Shown: piece by piece, positions 22,465 through 35,010 of the stretch
Numbering within the stretch: the stretch's first letter is position 1
Layout: every line of letters begins with the position of its first letter
Position numbers and translations under genes: made by a program
Notes under the pieces: generated by a model
Told to the model about the DNA's origin: nothing
Seen by the model: the letters and a program-made list of their open reading frames with translations, nothing else
Database searches by the model: none
Origin: CAMDBL01 sp964498125
Lineage (GTDB): Bacteria; Pseudomonadota; Alphaproteobacteria; Rhizobiales; Hyphomicrobiaceae
Direction: 5' to 3'
Length of the DNA stretch: 64,000 nucleotides
Assembly: GCA_964498125.1 (NCBI GenBank)
Contig: CAZCGE010000113.1
Span: forward strand, 1 to 64,000

Positions 22465-24834
22465 ATGACGGGCAAGACCGTACCTGCATGGCCAGTCAGC
22501 TGGCGATGGATCGCAGCCTTGTGGCTGCCGGCCGCCATGTGCCTTGGGCTGTCCGCAGGACTATCCGAGCTCGGTGCCGTGGACGGTGGCGACCCAGCGC
22601 AACATCGCCCGCCAGCCCAGTCCATCCAGGTGGCCCAGGCAGCCGGCGCGACCGACAAGGAGCCTGCCGACCCGCGGGCCGCCAAGGCCCGCGCCGTTCT
22701 CGAATCCCACTGTGCGCGTTGCCACCAGCGCAACATGCTGCGGCAGCCGGCCCCGGCGAAAGACCTCGGCGACATTCTCGATCTGGACCGCTTGGCATCC
22801 GACTCCGGACTGGTCATTGCGGGCAACGCCGATGCATCGCCGATCTACACGCTGATGCTGCGGCGCGAGATGCCCTTCGACGTGGCGCAGGGCACCAGCA
22901 AGGCGGATGGGCCGACGGCCGACGAGATCGAAGCGCTGCGCGATTGGATCGAAGCACTCGCACCCCGCCCCGTGTCCTGCAGCCATCGAACCCGCGTCAC
23001 GCCGCAGTCCACGATCCAGTCGATCCGCGGCGCCCTCTCGCAAGAACGTGGCGATGCCGCCGGTTTGCGATTTGTCTCGCTCGCCCATCTCTACAATACC
23101 TGCGCCAGCGAGGCGACGATGCAAACCTACCGCCAGGCCGTGACCAAACTGGTCAATAGCCTGTCGGCCGGCCCTGCGCCCGTACGACTCGAAACCGCCG
23201 GCATGGCAGGCACCCTGCTGAAAATCCGCCTTGCGAGTTTGGGCTGGGACGCGGCTCAATGGGAAAAGCTCACCCAAGGCAATCCCGCCGGTGGCCTGGC
23301 GGGCTTCGCATTGCCGGCTGGGCTGGCCCAGCGCTTCGGCACGGCGCACCCCGTCGTGCCGGGCGATTGGCTGGCCGCTGCTGCTGCCCGCCCACAGGTC
23401 TACTACGATATGCTGGGCCAGCCGGCGCGACTCGATGACCTGCTGCGCGGGCTCGGCGTCGATCACGTCAAGGGCGCAGCCACCGGTGCGCGTCGCATCG
23501 GCTTGCGCGTCTCCGCCGTCACGCGCGGCCATCGCCTGATCGAATACCGTGGCGGACCCGGCGGCGCGGTCTGGCTCGCCTACGATTTTGCCGGCACCGA
23601 CGGCCGGCGCGATATCTTTGCCCACCCCCTTGGCCCCAGCAGTGAGATCAGCGGCGCACAGCCTTTCAAGGCCGATGCCGTGCGCGTCATGTTCAGTCTA
23701 CGCAATGGTTTTCCGGGTTACGCAGTCTATGACGGAGACGGCCAACGCCTGAACGCCGTTCCCGCTGAAATCGAGTTCGCCCAGCCGCATGGGCGAAACG
23801 CATCAGCGGCAGGCCTGGCGTGCGCCTCGTGTCATGTGAATGGGCCCGCGCGGGTCGGCGACGACCTGCACACTTTCGCGCAGGGGGCCAACAGCAGACT
23901 GCCGCGTGGAGTTCGCGATGCGGTCATGGCACTGCACAAGCCCAACGCGGAAATGCAGCAGGTGTTCGACGCGGAGAAGCAGCGCCACCTCGCGGCCATG
24001 AAGGCCGCCGGCATCGACGCTGACGTGCGGATCAATGGCGTGGAGGCCGTCGCGGCCCTCGCCAAGGTCTATACGCGCAGTCTACCGCTGGAGAGGGCCG
24101 GGGAAGATTTCGGCGAAGATGCCACCACGTTCAAGGCGCGACTGGCGGCCGCGGAAGGTGACGCGCGCCTGATCGCGGCGCGTCTGCAACACGGACCCAT
24201 CCCGCGCGCCGAAGCAATTCGCCTTTATTCTCTGCTGGCCGCGCCGACGCCGGCCGGCCGGGAAGACGCGGCTCAGGCCGCGCCGGCAGCAACGCCGGGC
24301 GCTGGCGATGTCGCGGCGGATCTGGCGCTGGTGTCCGACAAGACGTCTTACAAAGTCGGTGAAGCCGCAAACTTCACTGTCCGCTCGAACGTCGACTGCA
24401 ATCTGACCGTTATCAACGTCAATGCGGCGGGCAAGGCCATCGTCATCTTTCCCAATGACTTCGAGCCAGACAATGCGCTGACGGCCGGCAAGGCACTGCA
24501 GCTGCCGCGCGCGGACTCTTCCTATCGCTTGCGCTTCACCCAGGCCGGTACGGAGCGCGTGATCGGCATCTGCTCGCCCCACGCCAAGCTGGCTGACAGT
24601 ATCCAGCAGGATTTCGAGCGCCAGCGCTTCACAGCCCTTGGCGATTGGCGCAATTTCCTGCGTGCCCTTGTCAACGGTGAAACACCGATGAGGCGGGCGG
24701 CGGAAAAGGCTGAAACACGCGGCAAGAGCAAGGCTCAATCGGCCAAAGCCAAGGAGCCCGAGCCGCCGGTGCGCAATCGCTTCGAAGCGCAGACACGCAC
24801 CGGCCTCGTCATACGCGTCGAAGAGGCGAAGTGA
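22465..24834 (+). CDS. Exported di-heme cytochrome c-like protein with C-terminal DUF4384
   Basis: 789-residue protein, probably periplasmic or membrane anchored: a hydrophobic segment at about residues 13-32 looks like a signal anchor. Two CxxCH heme motifs are present, CARCH at 83-87 in a small c-type domain resembling planctomycete-type cytochromes, and CASCH at 453-457. Between them lies about 350 residues without a recognised domain. Residues about 620-715 match DUF4384 (SYKVGEAANFTVRSNVDCNL...IVIFPND), usually found on signalling or surface proteins. The last 70 residues are charged. The combination is unusual. Divergent from prfC with 261 bases between. Confidence 0.8.
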   Translation: MTGKTVPAWPVSWRWIAALWLPAAMCLGLSAGLSELGAVDGGDPAQHRPPAQSIQVAQAAGATDKEPADPRAAKARAVLESHCARCHQRNMLRQPAPAKDLGDILDLDRLASDSGLVIAGNADASPIYTLMLRREMPFDVAQGTSKADGPTADEIEALRDWIEALAPRPVSCSHRTRVTPQSTIQSIRGALSQERGDAAGLRFVSLAHLYNTCASEATMQTYRQAVTKLVNSLSAGPAPVRLETAGMAGTLLKIRLASLGWDAAQWEKLTQGNPAGGLAGFALPAGLAQRFGTAHPVVPGDWLAAAAARPQVYYDMLGQPARLDDLLRGLGVDHVKGAATGARRIGLRVSAVTRGHRLIEYRGGPGGAVWLAYDFAGTDGRRDIFAHPLGPSSEISGAQPFKADAVRVMFSLRNGFPGYAVYDGDGQRLNAVPAEIEFAQPHGRNASAAGLACASCHVNGPARVGDDLHTFAQGANSRLPRGVRDAVMALHKPNAEMQQVFDAEKQRHLAAMKAAGIDADVRINGVEAVAALAKVYTRSLPLERAGEDFGEDATTFKARLAAAEGDARLIAARLQHGPIPRAEAIRLYSLLAAPTPAGREDAAQAAPAATPGAGDVAADLALVSDKTSYKVGEAANFTVRSNVDCNLTVINVNAAGKAIVIFPNDFEPDNALTAGKALQLPRADSSYRLRFTQAGTERVIGICSPHAKLADSIQQDFERQRFTALGDWRNFLRALVNGETPMRRAAEKAETRGKSKAQSAKAKEPEPPVRNRFEAQTRTGLVIRVEEAK

Positions 24835-24928
24835 GTTCCGCTGCCATCCAGCGACAGCTCGACACACGTCGCGGCCGGCCCGCCCCCGCAACGCGATGCG
24901 TGCGCCGGGGAGAGCGGCCCGATCGCGT

Positions 24929-25369
24929 TCAGCGCCGGGGCAAGGCGGGAATGGTCCGGTCCTCGATACGTCCAGATGGCAGCTCGCGGCTTTTCAAGGA
25001 GGAACCGGGCGTCAGATCGTAATTGCCCGGCAGCGGAATGCCGACGAAGCCCAGGACTAGGATGAGGGCCGCCGCCGGCGCCAGGAACAGCGAGACCTGC
25101 GAGCCGACCCGCAGAAAACCGGTCCAGAACACGGCCAGCAGCACGCCGAGAATCATGATGATCCAGCCGCCGAACTCGGTGCCGCGGGCGGCGGCGAAGC
25201 CGAGCCCGGTCAGCAGGGCAATGATGCCAAGCAGAACCGGAACCAGCGGCGCCTCGGTGTGCAGGTGCCCCATGGGCCAGTTGTTGCGGACGGCAAACAG
25301 CCGGTAGGTGGCAAGGCTCAGGCCCCAGCCGAGCGAGCCGGCGGCCAGCAAGAAAAAAGTATCGATCAT
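24929..25369 (-). CDS. Integral membrane protein of unknown function, four helices
   Basis: 146 residues with hydrophobic helices at about 3-22, 42-60, 68-86 and 91-110 and a hydrophilic C-terminal tail of about 35 residues. GWGLSLATYRLFAVRNNWPMGHLHTEAP joins the first two helices. I do not recognise a family. The start at 25369 puts a helix at the N-terminus; the longer frame upstream lacks coding character. Its stop faces the cytochrome gene convergently. Confidence 0.65.
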   Translation of the reverse strand: MIDTFFLLAAGSLGWGLSLATYRLFAVRNNWPMGHLHTEAPLVPVLLGIIALLTGLGFAAARGTEFGGWIIMILGVLLAVFWTGFLRVGSQVSLFLAPAAALILVLGFVGIPLPGNYDLTPGSSLKSRELPSGRIEDRTIPALPRR

Positions 25370-25525
25370 GGACGCCTCCGCGACATCGTCTGGGCGCAAG
25401 CCCCGCTGCAGTCGGTCCGCCTGACCGTGGCCCGCCTGATTGTGGCCAGGGAGGGGCTGGGCGGCAGATGTGCGCCGAGCATGCGTCAAGCGCGCGCGGT
25501 CCGCCAGAGTTCGTCGTGCACGAGG

Positions 25526-25939
25526 TTAAGCCGGCGGCGGCTCCTGGCGCCAGCACAGGCCGCCCAGCACGATGCAGAACAGGCCCGAGCCCCAGTGAAA
25601 GGCCACCGCCGCTGGGTGACCACCGGCGCCCGCCACGATCAGGCCATCGGCGGCACACACGCCGGCGCCGAGCAGCAGCCACAGCGCCAACGCCCGCCAC
25701 TGCCGCAGCCAAGCGAACACCAACGCCAGCCCCGCCAGCCAGATGTCGCGCAGCCCGATGACGGCATGCAACTCGCTGCCAACGAGCTGTGTTGGCAATC
25801 CGAATGTCTGCTGCGCCGACTGCGGCACAACGAGAAATCGGACGCCGATGACCAGCAGCACGATGCCGGCGATCAGGCCAAGCCAAGCCAGGTGGCGGTG
25901 CCTGGATGGGTCAGGTGGCGGTTTCAGATCAGCCCCCAT
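25526..25939 (-). CDS. DUF4267-like small membrane protein
   Basis: 137-residue protein with four hydrophobic helices (about 17-36, 66-80, 84-104, 113-130). The layout and the motif LHAVIGLRDIWLAGLALVFAWLRQWRALA resemble DUF4267 membrane proteins. Its ATG at 25939 overlaps the end of the aminomutase gene by 11 bases, so it is coupled to that gene. Function unknown. Confidence 0.7.
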   Translation of the reverse strand: MGADLKPPPDPSRHRHLAWLGLIAGIVLLVIGVRFLVVPQSAQQTFGLPTQLVGSELHAVIGLRDIWLAGLALVFAWLRQWRALALWLLLGAGVCAADGLIVAGAGGHPAAVAFHWGSGLFCIVLGGLCWRQEPPPA

Positions 25940-26996
25940 CCTCGTAAAGATGCGTCGTGCCGCGCACATCGGTGATGTGCCAAAGTCGCCCCTCCCCCAG
26001 ATCCACCGCCCGGCCAGGCTCGATCGGCACCTTGCCGTGAGCGCCGGGGATATCGAGCACATAGGCTGGCAGTGCCAGGCCGGACAGGCGGCGGCGCAGC
26101 TCGGCCATGATGGCCTGGCCGCGGGCGAGCGGCACATGGAAATGGCCCGTTCCAGGCGCGCGATCGAGATGATGCAGATAATACGGTTTGACACCGGCTT
26201 CGACGAAGGCGCGCATCAGCGCCTCCAATGTTCCAGCATCGTCGTTGACGCCGGCCAGCAACACGCTCTGACTGACCAGCATGATGCCGGCCCGCGCCAG
26301 CCGGGCCAGGGCGTCGCGCGTCGCCGCCGTCAGCTCGCGCGGATGATTGGCGTGCAGGCCAATGACGACCCTCTTGCCGTCGGCCCGCAGGGCGCCGATC
26401 AAAGTATCCGTTATGCGCTCCGGCTCCACCACCGGCACGCGGCTGTGCCAGCGCAGCACCTTGACGTGGGCAATGGCCGCTAAGGCCGCCGTCACCGCGC
26501 TGATCCGCCGTGGCGACAGGATCAAGGGATCGCCGCCGGTCATGATCACTTCCCAGATGCGCGCGTCGTCGCGGATATGGGCGAGCGCCGCCTGCACCTG
26601 GGCCGGCGTCAGCGCCTCGCTGTTCCGCGGCCCGACCATCTCGCGGCGAAAGCAGAAGCGGCAATACACCGGACACAGGCCGGTGAGCTTCAGCAGCACG
26701 CGATCAGGATGGCGATGCACGAGGCCGGCGACCGGCGACTTCACAAGATCGCCGATCGGGTCGGCGCTCTCGCCGGGGTGGCTCTCGAGCTCACGGATGT
26801 CAGGCACGAACTGCCGCGCGATGGGGTCGTCCGGATTGGTGCGATCGATCAGTTCCGCCATCGCCGGAGTGATGGCCACGGCATAGCGCTGCCCCACCCG
26901 CGCAATCTCGCGGGCCTCGGGCGCCGGCACCAGGCCAGCCTCGACCAGATCTGCAGCGCTACGCAACGCGGGCCTTTCTTGGCTATCGTGACTCAC
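25929..26996 (-). CDS. Lysine-2,3-aminomutase-like radical SAM protein (EpmB-like)
   Basis: 355-residue radical SAM enzyme with the cluster motif Cys108-x3-Cys112-x2-Cys115 (CPVYCRFC). The VIMTGGDPLI strand, the RWHSRVPVV block and the PLP-lysine region AHGKVPI are those of the KamA/EpmB family. Its length is nearer to EpmB (about 340), which makes beta-lysine on elongation factor P, than to catabolic KamA (about 416). No efp or epmA gene is in the window, so EpmB is inferred from length and sequence type. Followed by a coupled membrane protein. Confidence 0.85.
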   Translation of the reverse strand: MSHDSQERPALRSAADLVEAGLVPAPEAREIARVGQRYAVAITPAMAELIDRTNPDDPIARQFVPDIRELESHPGESADPIGDLVKSPVAGLVHRHPDRVLLKLTGLCPVYCRFCFRREMVGPRNSEALTPAQVQAALAHIRDDARIWEVIMTGGDPLILSPRRISAVTAALAAIAHVKVLRWHSRVPVVEPERITDTLIGALRADGKRVVIGLHANHPRELTAATRDALARLARAGIMLVSQSVLLAGVNDDAGTLEALMRAFVEAGVKPYYLHHLDRAPGTGHFHVPLARGQAIMAELRRRLSGLALPAYVLDIPGAHGKVPIEPGRAVDLGEGRLWHITDVRGTTHLYEDGG

Positions 26997-27015
26997 CGTA
27001 TGCTGACGTACGGTC

Positions 27016-27468
27016 CTACGCCTTGGCCTTGGCCTCGAGCAAGTGCGCCATGGCTTCGACCGCCAACGGATAGCCGAACACGCCGAGGCCGCAGATGGTC
27101 GCGGTGGCGACGAACGAGACGTAGGAGTGGTGGCGGAACGCCTCGCGCTGGTGGGGATGCGAGATGTGCAGCTCGATGATCGGCGCCTTGACGTTCTTCA
27201 GCGCATCGAGGATCGCCACCGAGGTATGCGTGTAGGCGGCCGGGTTGATGATGATGCCGGCGAAAGCAGTGATTGCCTCCTGGATCCACGTCACCAGCTC
27301 GCCCTCGTGGTTCGACTGGCGACAGACCACCGTATGCCCCAGCGCCTTGGCGCGGGTGGCGCACATCGCCTCCACCTCCTTCAGCGACGTCGCGCCGTAG
27401 ATGTGCGGCTCGCGCGTGCCGAGCAGGTTGAGGTTCGGGCCGTTGAGGATCAGGATCGGCTTGGTCAT
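27016..27468 (-). CDS. aroQ: Type II 3-dehydroquinate dehydratase
   Basis: 150-residue type II dehydroquinase of the shikimate pathway. The N-terminal ILNGPNLNLLGTREPHIYG contains the active-site loop with Arg and Tyr; INPAAYTHTSVAI and ELHISHPHQRE carry the catalytic His and substrate-binding residues. Start at 27468 has a GGGAG ribosome binding site 8 bases upstream; a longer frame to 27501 is less likely. The aminomutase gene follows 19 bases downstream. Confidence 0.96.
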   Translation of the reverse strand: MTKPILILNGPNLNLLGTREPHIYGATSLKEVEAMCATRAKALGHTVVCRQSNHEGELVTWIQEAITAFAGIIINPAAYTHTSVAILDALKNVKAPIIELHISHPHQREAFRHHSYVSFVATATICGLGVFGYPLAVEAMAHLLEAKAKA

Positions 27469-27557
27469 GCTGGGCTCCCGCTGGTGATGGGTCTTGAGCA
27501 TCTGGAATTCAGCTCAGGAATAGTCGGCTTGGTGGCCGGCGTCGACTGCCGCGCGCA

Positions 27558-28553
27558 TCAATCCTCGGCTTTGAGTGGGCGCTGCAACAGCCGCTCGATG
27601 ACGCTGTCGACGCTGGCGCGGCCATCGAGGATGTCGAGCACAGCCATCGCGATCGGCATGTCGATGCCACGGGCGGCGGCGATGCTCGCCACGGCGGCGG
27701 CCGTGAAGGCGCCTTCGCTGATGCCGCGCTGGCCGGCTTGGGCCTCGGCGACGCTGCGACCCTGGCCAAGCGCCAGGCCGAAACTGTGATTGCGCGACTG
27801 CGGGCTGGAGCAGGTCAGCACCAGGTCGCCGAGGCCGGACAAGCCCATCAGCGTCTCGGATCTGGCGCCGAGCGCCCGGCCAAAACGGGTCAACTCGGCG
27901 AAGGCGCGGGCGATCAGGGCGGCGCGGGCGCTGTCGCCGAGGCCCCGGCCGGCGACGATGCCGCAGGCGATGGCCAGGACGTTCTTCACCGCGCCGCCGA
28001 TCTGCACGCCCATCAGGTCGTCCGACAGGTAGGGCCGGAACGTCGGCAGGCTCAGCGCCTCCGCCACGGGGCGCGCCGCTTCAAGCGATCGCGCCGCCAG
28101 CGTCACGGCCGTCGGCAGCCCACGCGCGACGTCGGCGGCAAAGCTCGGGCCTGACAGCACCAGGGGCTCGAGGTGTGGCGCCACGTCGGCCAAGACCTCG
28201 GTCAGGAAGCGGCTGGTTTTCTGCTCGATGCCCTTGGCCGTGATGACGGCGCGCGTGCCTGGGGCGAGATGACCCGAAAAGCCGCCCATGACGGCGCGCA
28301 GGCTCTGCGCCGGGGTCGCTAGCAAAACAGTGTCGCATTGGGCCAGATCGCCGGCGGAGGCGGTCGGCGTAATGCCGTCCGGCAAGGCGATGCCGGGCAA
28401 TTTCGCCGCATTTTCGCGTGCGCCGGCGATGGCGGTGGCGGCTTGCTGATCACGCGCCCACAGGCGCACGGGATGCCCGGCCCGCGCCGCGACGATGGCC
28501 AGCGCCGACCCCCAGGCGCCAGCGCCGATCACGCCGATCGATTTGACCTGCAT
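27558..28553 (-). CDS. gpsA: Glycerol-3-phosphate dehydrogenase [NAD(P)+]
   Basis: 331-residue GpsA, which makes sn-glycerol-3-phosphate for phospholipids. The nucleotide-binding motif GAGAWGSALA lies at residues 9-18, the GGAVKNVLAIA segment with the catalytic lysine near 188, and SETLMGLSGLGDLVLTC in the C-terminal domain. In many alphaproteobacteria it lies directly beside tsaD; here a plus-strand sensor kinase gene is placed between them. Confidence 0.96.
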   Translation of the reverse strand: MQVKSIGVIGAGAWGSALAIVAARAGHPVRLWARDQQAATAIAGARENAAKLPGIALPDGITPTASAGDLAQCDTVLLATPAQSLRAVMGGFSGHLAPGTRAVITAKGIEQKTSRFLTEVLADVAPHLEPLVLSGPSFAADVARGLPTAVTLAARSLEAARPVAEALSLPTFRPYLSDDLMGVQIGGAVKNVLAIACGIVAGRGLGDSARAALIARAFAELTRFGRALGARSETLMGLSGLGDLVLTCSSPQSRNHSFGLALGQGRSVAEAQAGQRGISEGAFTAAAVASIAAARGIDMPIAMAVLDILDGRASVDSVIERLLQRPLKAED

Positions 28554-28772
28554 CCTCGCGTCTCCTCAATCTCCCACCCCACTAAGCCGGTTGCAGCTGC
28601 AATGCCAACGGCAGGTTGTTTTATGGGGGATGGCGACGCGCTGGCGGCAGGGTCACCGCCGGCGGCCGATCCGCACAGATTGCTTCAATTTTTAGCAAAT
28701 TTGCGCGGCCCGCATGAACTCTACATTCGTTCAAACGCTCTATTGTTGATGTTATCTTGCGCTGGAGCCCCC

Positions 28773-31856
<3,084 letters not shown>

Positions 31857-31872
31857 CGCCGCGCGGCGCCAT

Positions 31873-33066
31873 TTACGCCTTGGCGCCGAGCCGGCCGGCG
31901 CCGAGCACGGGTGCGGCCATCTGATCGAGAGGCCAGCGGGCGCGGGCGGGCGCATCCAGGCCATCTATCCAGCCGCGCCGCAGCCGTTCCGCGCCGGCCC
32001 AGGCCACCATGGCGGCATTGTCCGAACACAGATCCAATGGCGGCACGATCAGCTCATATCCACGGCGGTGCGCCAGCTCCGACAGGGCTGCCTGCAACGC
32101 CACATTGGCCGCCACGCCGCCGGCCACCACCAGACGGCGCGGCGCGGCTGGCCCGCCGCGATCGGCGATAATCGACATTGCGCGCGCGCAACGCTCCGCC
32201 ACGCACTCGGCCACCGCCGCCTGGAACGAAGCGCAGATATCGGCCACCGCCTGGTCGTCGAGCGGCTGCTGGGCCTCGGCGCGCCGGCGCACCGCCGTCT
32301 TCAGGCCGGCAAAGGAAAAGTGCGGCTCGGGCCGCCCGAACATCGGCCGGGGAAACGCATGCCGCTTCGGGTCGCCCGCGCGCGCGGCCTGTTCGACGGC
32401 TGGACCGCCTGGAAAGCCGAGACCTAGCAGCTTGGCGGTCTTGTCGAACGCCTCACCCAGTGCATCGTCGATGGTGCTGCCGAGCCGTTCGTAGTGGCCG
32501 ACATCGTGCACGAGTTGCAGCTGTGTATGTCCACCCGAGACCAGCAGTAGCAGATAGGGTGGCGCCACGCCATGTGTCAGCCCGACGGTCAGCGCATGCG
32601 CCTCCAGATGGTTGACGGCGATCAGCGGCAAGTGCCGCGCCATGGCGATGGCCTTGGCAGTCGTCAGGCCGACCATCAGGCCGCCGATCAGACCCGGCCC
32701 GGCCGTGGCGGCGATACCGTCGAGGTCATCGAAGCCGACGCCGGCCGCCTGCTTGGCTTCGGCAATCAGCACATCCAGGCATTCGACGTGCGCCCGCGCC
32801 GCGATCTCGGGGACAACGCCGCCATAGGGCCGATGCTGCTCCCATTGCGAGCGTACCACGTTGGCCAGGATGCGGCCCTTGCCATCCCCTTCGCGGGCCA
32901 CTACGGCTGCCGCGGTCTCGTCGCAGCTCGTCTCAATGCCGAGAAGCACCAGGCGCCGGCCGGACCCCAGGGCGGCATGGCCGCATGCGCTTTCGGCAAT
33001 GGCGGCAACAGCTGTTGCAACGGGTGACAACGGGCGAGCGATGGCGTTACGGCTCCAGTCGGGCAT
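31873..33066 (-). CDS. tsaD: tRNA N6-adenosine threonylcarbamoyltransferase
   Basis: 397-residue TsaD, catalytic subunit for t6A37 modification of ANN-decoding tRNAs. ATP and metal sites are visible: LGIETSCDET at 42-51, His in RAHVE near 93, and NHLEAH at 152-157. LVSGGHTQL and the C-terminal DNAAMVAWAG complete the ASKHA fold. The first 38 residues are an extra tail; an internal start is possible. Divergent from hemC with 171 bases between them. Confidence 0.96.
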   Translation of the reverse strand: MPDWSRNAIARPLSPVATAVAAIAESACGHAALGSGRRLVLLGIETSCDETAAAVVAREGDGKGRILANVVRSQWEQHRPYGGVVPEIAARAHVECLDVLIAEAKQAAGVGFDDLDGIAATAGPGLIGGLMVGLTTAKAIAMARHLPLIAVNHLEAHALTVGLTHGVAPPYLLLLVSGGHTQLQLVHDVGHYERLGSTIDDALGEAFDKTAKLLGLGFPGGPAVEQAARAGDPKRHAFPRPMFGRPEPHFSFAGLKTAVRRRAEAQQPLDDQAVADICASFQAAVAECVAERCARAMSIIADRGGPAAPRRLVVAGGVAANVALQAALSELAHRRGYELIVPPLDLCSDNAAMVAWAGAERLRRGWIDGLDAPARARWPLDQMAAPVLGAGRLGAKA

Positions 33067-33237
33067 TCGACCTCGCCAATGTTTCGCCAGAGCCCTACAG
33101 TAGGCTTAGCCGCGGCGAGATGGGGAGTGCAAATCTTTTTCGCCCATCAGCATCGAGGTTTGCCATCCGCGCCGGGCGGATGCATGTATCGTGCTGGCGG
33201 CGCTTCGGCCGTCCGCGTAGCACCGGGAGCATACCAC

Positions 33238-34176
33238 GTGCAAGCTGTCTCACTGCGAATCGGCACGCGCGGCTCGCCGCTCGCCCTGGTGCAGGCGCGC
33301 GAAGTCCGGGCCCGGCTGATGGCGGCGCATGGCTTGCCGGAGACGGCATTCGAGATCCACATCATCAAGACTTCCGGCGACAGCATCCAGGACCGGCCGC
33401 TGGCCGATGTCGGCGGCAAGGGGCTGTTCACCAAGGAGATCGAAGAGGCCCTGCTGGCGGGCAGCATCGATCTGGCCGTGCATTCCATGAAGGATGTGCC
33501 AACCTTACTGCCGCACGGACTGATCATCGCCGCCGTGCTGCCGCGCGAGGACGTGCGTGATGCCTTCATCAGCCTGAAGCACCGCTCGCTGGCGGGGCTG
33601 CCGGCCGGTGCGGTTGTTGGCACCTCGTCACTGCGGCGGGCAGCGCAGGTTTTGAACCTCAGACCCGACCTCGCGGTCGTGCCTTTCCGCGGCAACGTCG
33701 ACACGCGGCTGAAAAAACTCGAGGACGGCATGGTCGATGCGACCTTCCTGGCTGCTGCCGGGCTCAATCGCCTTGGCCTGGCGCACCGCGTCACCGTGCT
33801 CGTCAACACCGAGGAGATGCTGCCGGCGGTGGCGCAAGGCGCGGTCGGCATTGAAATACGCGCCGGCGACGAAAATACCGCGCGCCTGCTTGCTACGCTG
33901 GATCATCAAGAGACGGCCATCTGCATCGCCGCCGAGCGCGCCTTTCTCGCCCGGCTGGAGGGCTCCTGCCGCACGCCGATGGCGGGACTTGCCCGCCTGT
34001 CGGCGGGAGAGGTCGAACTGGCGGGACTGATCCTCGCGCCCGACGGCCAGACATGCTTTAGAACCCGGCGTCGCGGGCGCGCAGCCGCGGCCATCGCGCT
34101 CGGCGAAACCGCCGCCGATCACCTGCTGCTGCAGGCCGGTCCGAAATTCCTGGAACAATTCCATCATTCGACCTGA
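33238..34176 (+). CDS. hemC: Hydroxymethylbilane synthase (porphobilinogen deaminase)
   Basis: 312-residue HemC, which joins four porphobilinogens into hydroxymethylbilane in heme synthesis. The N-terminal RIGTRGSPLALVQA, the DRPLADVGGKGLFTKE loop and Cys244 in LEGSCRTPMAG, which carries the dipyrromethane cofactor, are all present. I chose the GTG at 33238 because GGGAG lies 9 bases upstream and the protein then begins at the family N-terminus; upstream ATG codons would add unrelated residues. It overlaps hemD by one base. Confidence 0.95.
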   Translation: MQAVSLRIGTRGSPLALVQAREVRARLMAAHGLPETAFEIHIIKTSGDSIQDRPLADVGGKGLFTKEIEEALLAGSIDLAVHSMKDVPTLLPHGLIIAAVLPREDVRDAFISLKHRSLAGLPAGAVVGTSSLRRAAQVLNLRPDLAVVPFRGNVDTRLKKLEDGMVDATFLAAAGLNRLGLAHRVTVLVNTEEMLPAVAQGAVGIEIRAGDENTARLLATLDHQETAICIAAERAFLARLEGSCRTPMAGLARLSAGEVELAGLILAPDGQTCFRTRRRGRAAAAIALGETAADHLLLQAGPKFLEQFHHST

Positions 34177-34910
34177 TGCATCTCCTGGTGACACGCGCGC
34201 AAGCCGACGCCGCGGCCATGCACGGCAGGCTCACGGCCGCCGGGCATAGTGTCACCGTCGCGCCGCTGATCAACATCGAGGCCATCGATGCGGATCTGCT
34301 GGATCTGGCAGGCGTGCAGGCGATCCTGGCGACCAGCCGCAACGCCCTGCGCTGCATCACCGGCGCAACCAATCTGGACGCCGCCCGACGCCTGCCGCTC
34401 GTCGCCGTCGGCCCCGGCACGGCGGCCGAGGCACGCCGCCTCGGATTTTCGCGCGTGACAACGGGGCCCGCCGCGGCGCGTGACCTGCCCGAATTGATCA
34501 AAGCCGCGTTCGACCCCGCAATCGGTGCGCTGCTGCACATTGCCGGCGAGACGCTGGCTTATGATCTCGCCGGCGCCCTGCGTGCCGCAGGTTTTCGCAC
34601 ACGCCGGCAAATCGTCTATCGGTCGCGTCCGCGGGTGCAGTTATGCGAGGCCACCCAGCGCCTCTTGCGCGACCACGCCATCGATGGTGTCACACTCATG
34701 TCGCCGCGCACGGCCGCCGTCTATGCCGAGCTTGTCGTACGCCACGGGTTGTGTGATGCGGTGGCGCCGATCACCCACCTGTGTCTGTCGGCCGCCGTCG
34801 CTGCCCGGCTATCGCCACTCGGACCTGTGGTTATCGCCGTCGCTCGGCAGCCCAACCTGGAAGAAATGCTTGCTCTGGTCGCCACGGTCGCGGCACAATC
34901 GCGGCCTTGA
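34176..34910 (+). CDS. hemD: Uroporphyrinogen-III synthase
   Basis: 244-residue HemD, which closes hydroxymethylbilane with inversion of ring D. The family is poorly conserved; recognisable parts are LVTRAQADA at the N-terminus, ATSRNALRCI, AVGPGTAAEARRLGF and the C-terminal TLMSPRTAAVYAEL...CLSAAVAARL. Start and stop couple it to hemC through a TGATG overlap. Next in line is the mitofilin-like gene, the standard alphaproteobacterial heme cluster. Confidence 0.93.
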   Translation: MHLLVTRAQADAAAMHGRLTAAGHSVTVAPLINIEAIDADLLDLAGVQAILATSRNALRCITGATNLDAARRLPLVAVGPGTAAEARRLGFSRVTTGPAAARDLPELIKAAFDPAIGALLHIAGETLAYDLAGALRAAGFRTRRQIVYRSRPRVQLCEATQRLLRDHAIDGVTLMSPRTAAVYAELVVRHGLCDAVAPITHLCLSAAVAARLSPLGPVVIAVARQPNLEEMLALVATVAAQSRP

Positions 34911-35010
34911 TCGTGCGCTCCCGAAGGCAAGACAACGGAGCTCGTTCAGACGCCTGCGCCGGCGGCTGGGCCGGGGCATTTCGGGCGCGATGGCGTGGAG
35001 TACCTGTCCG

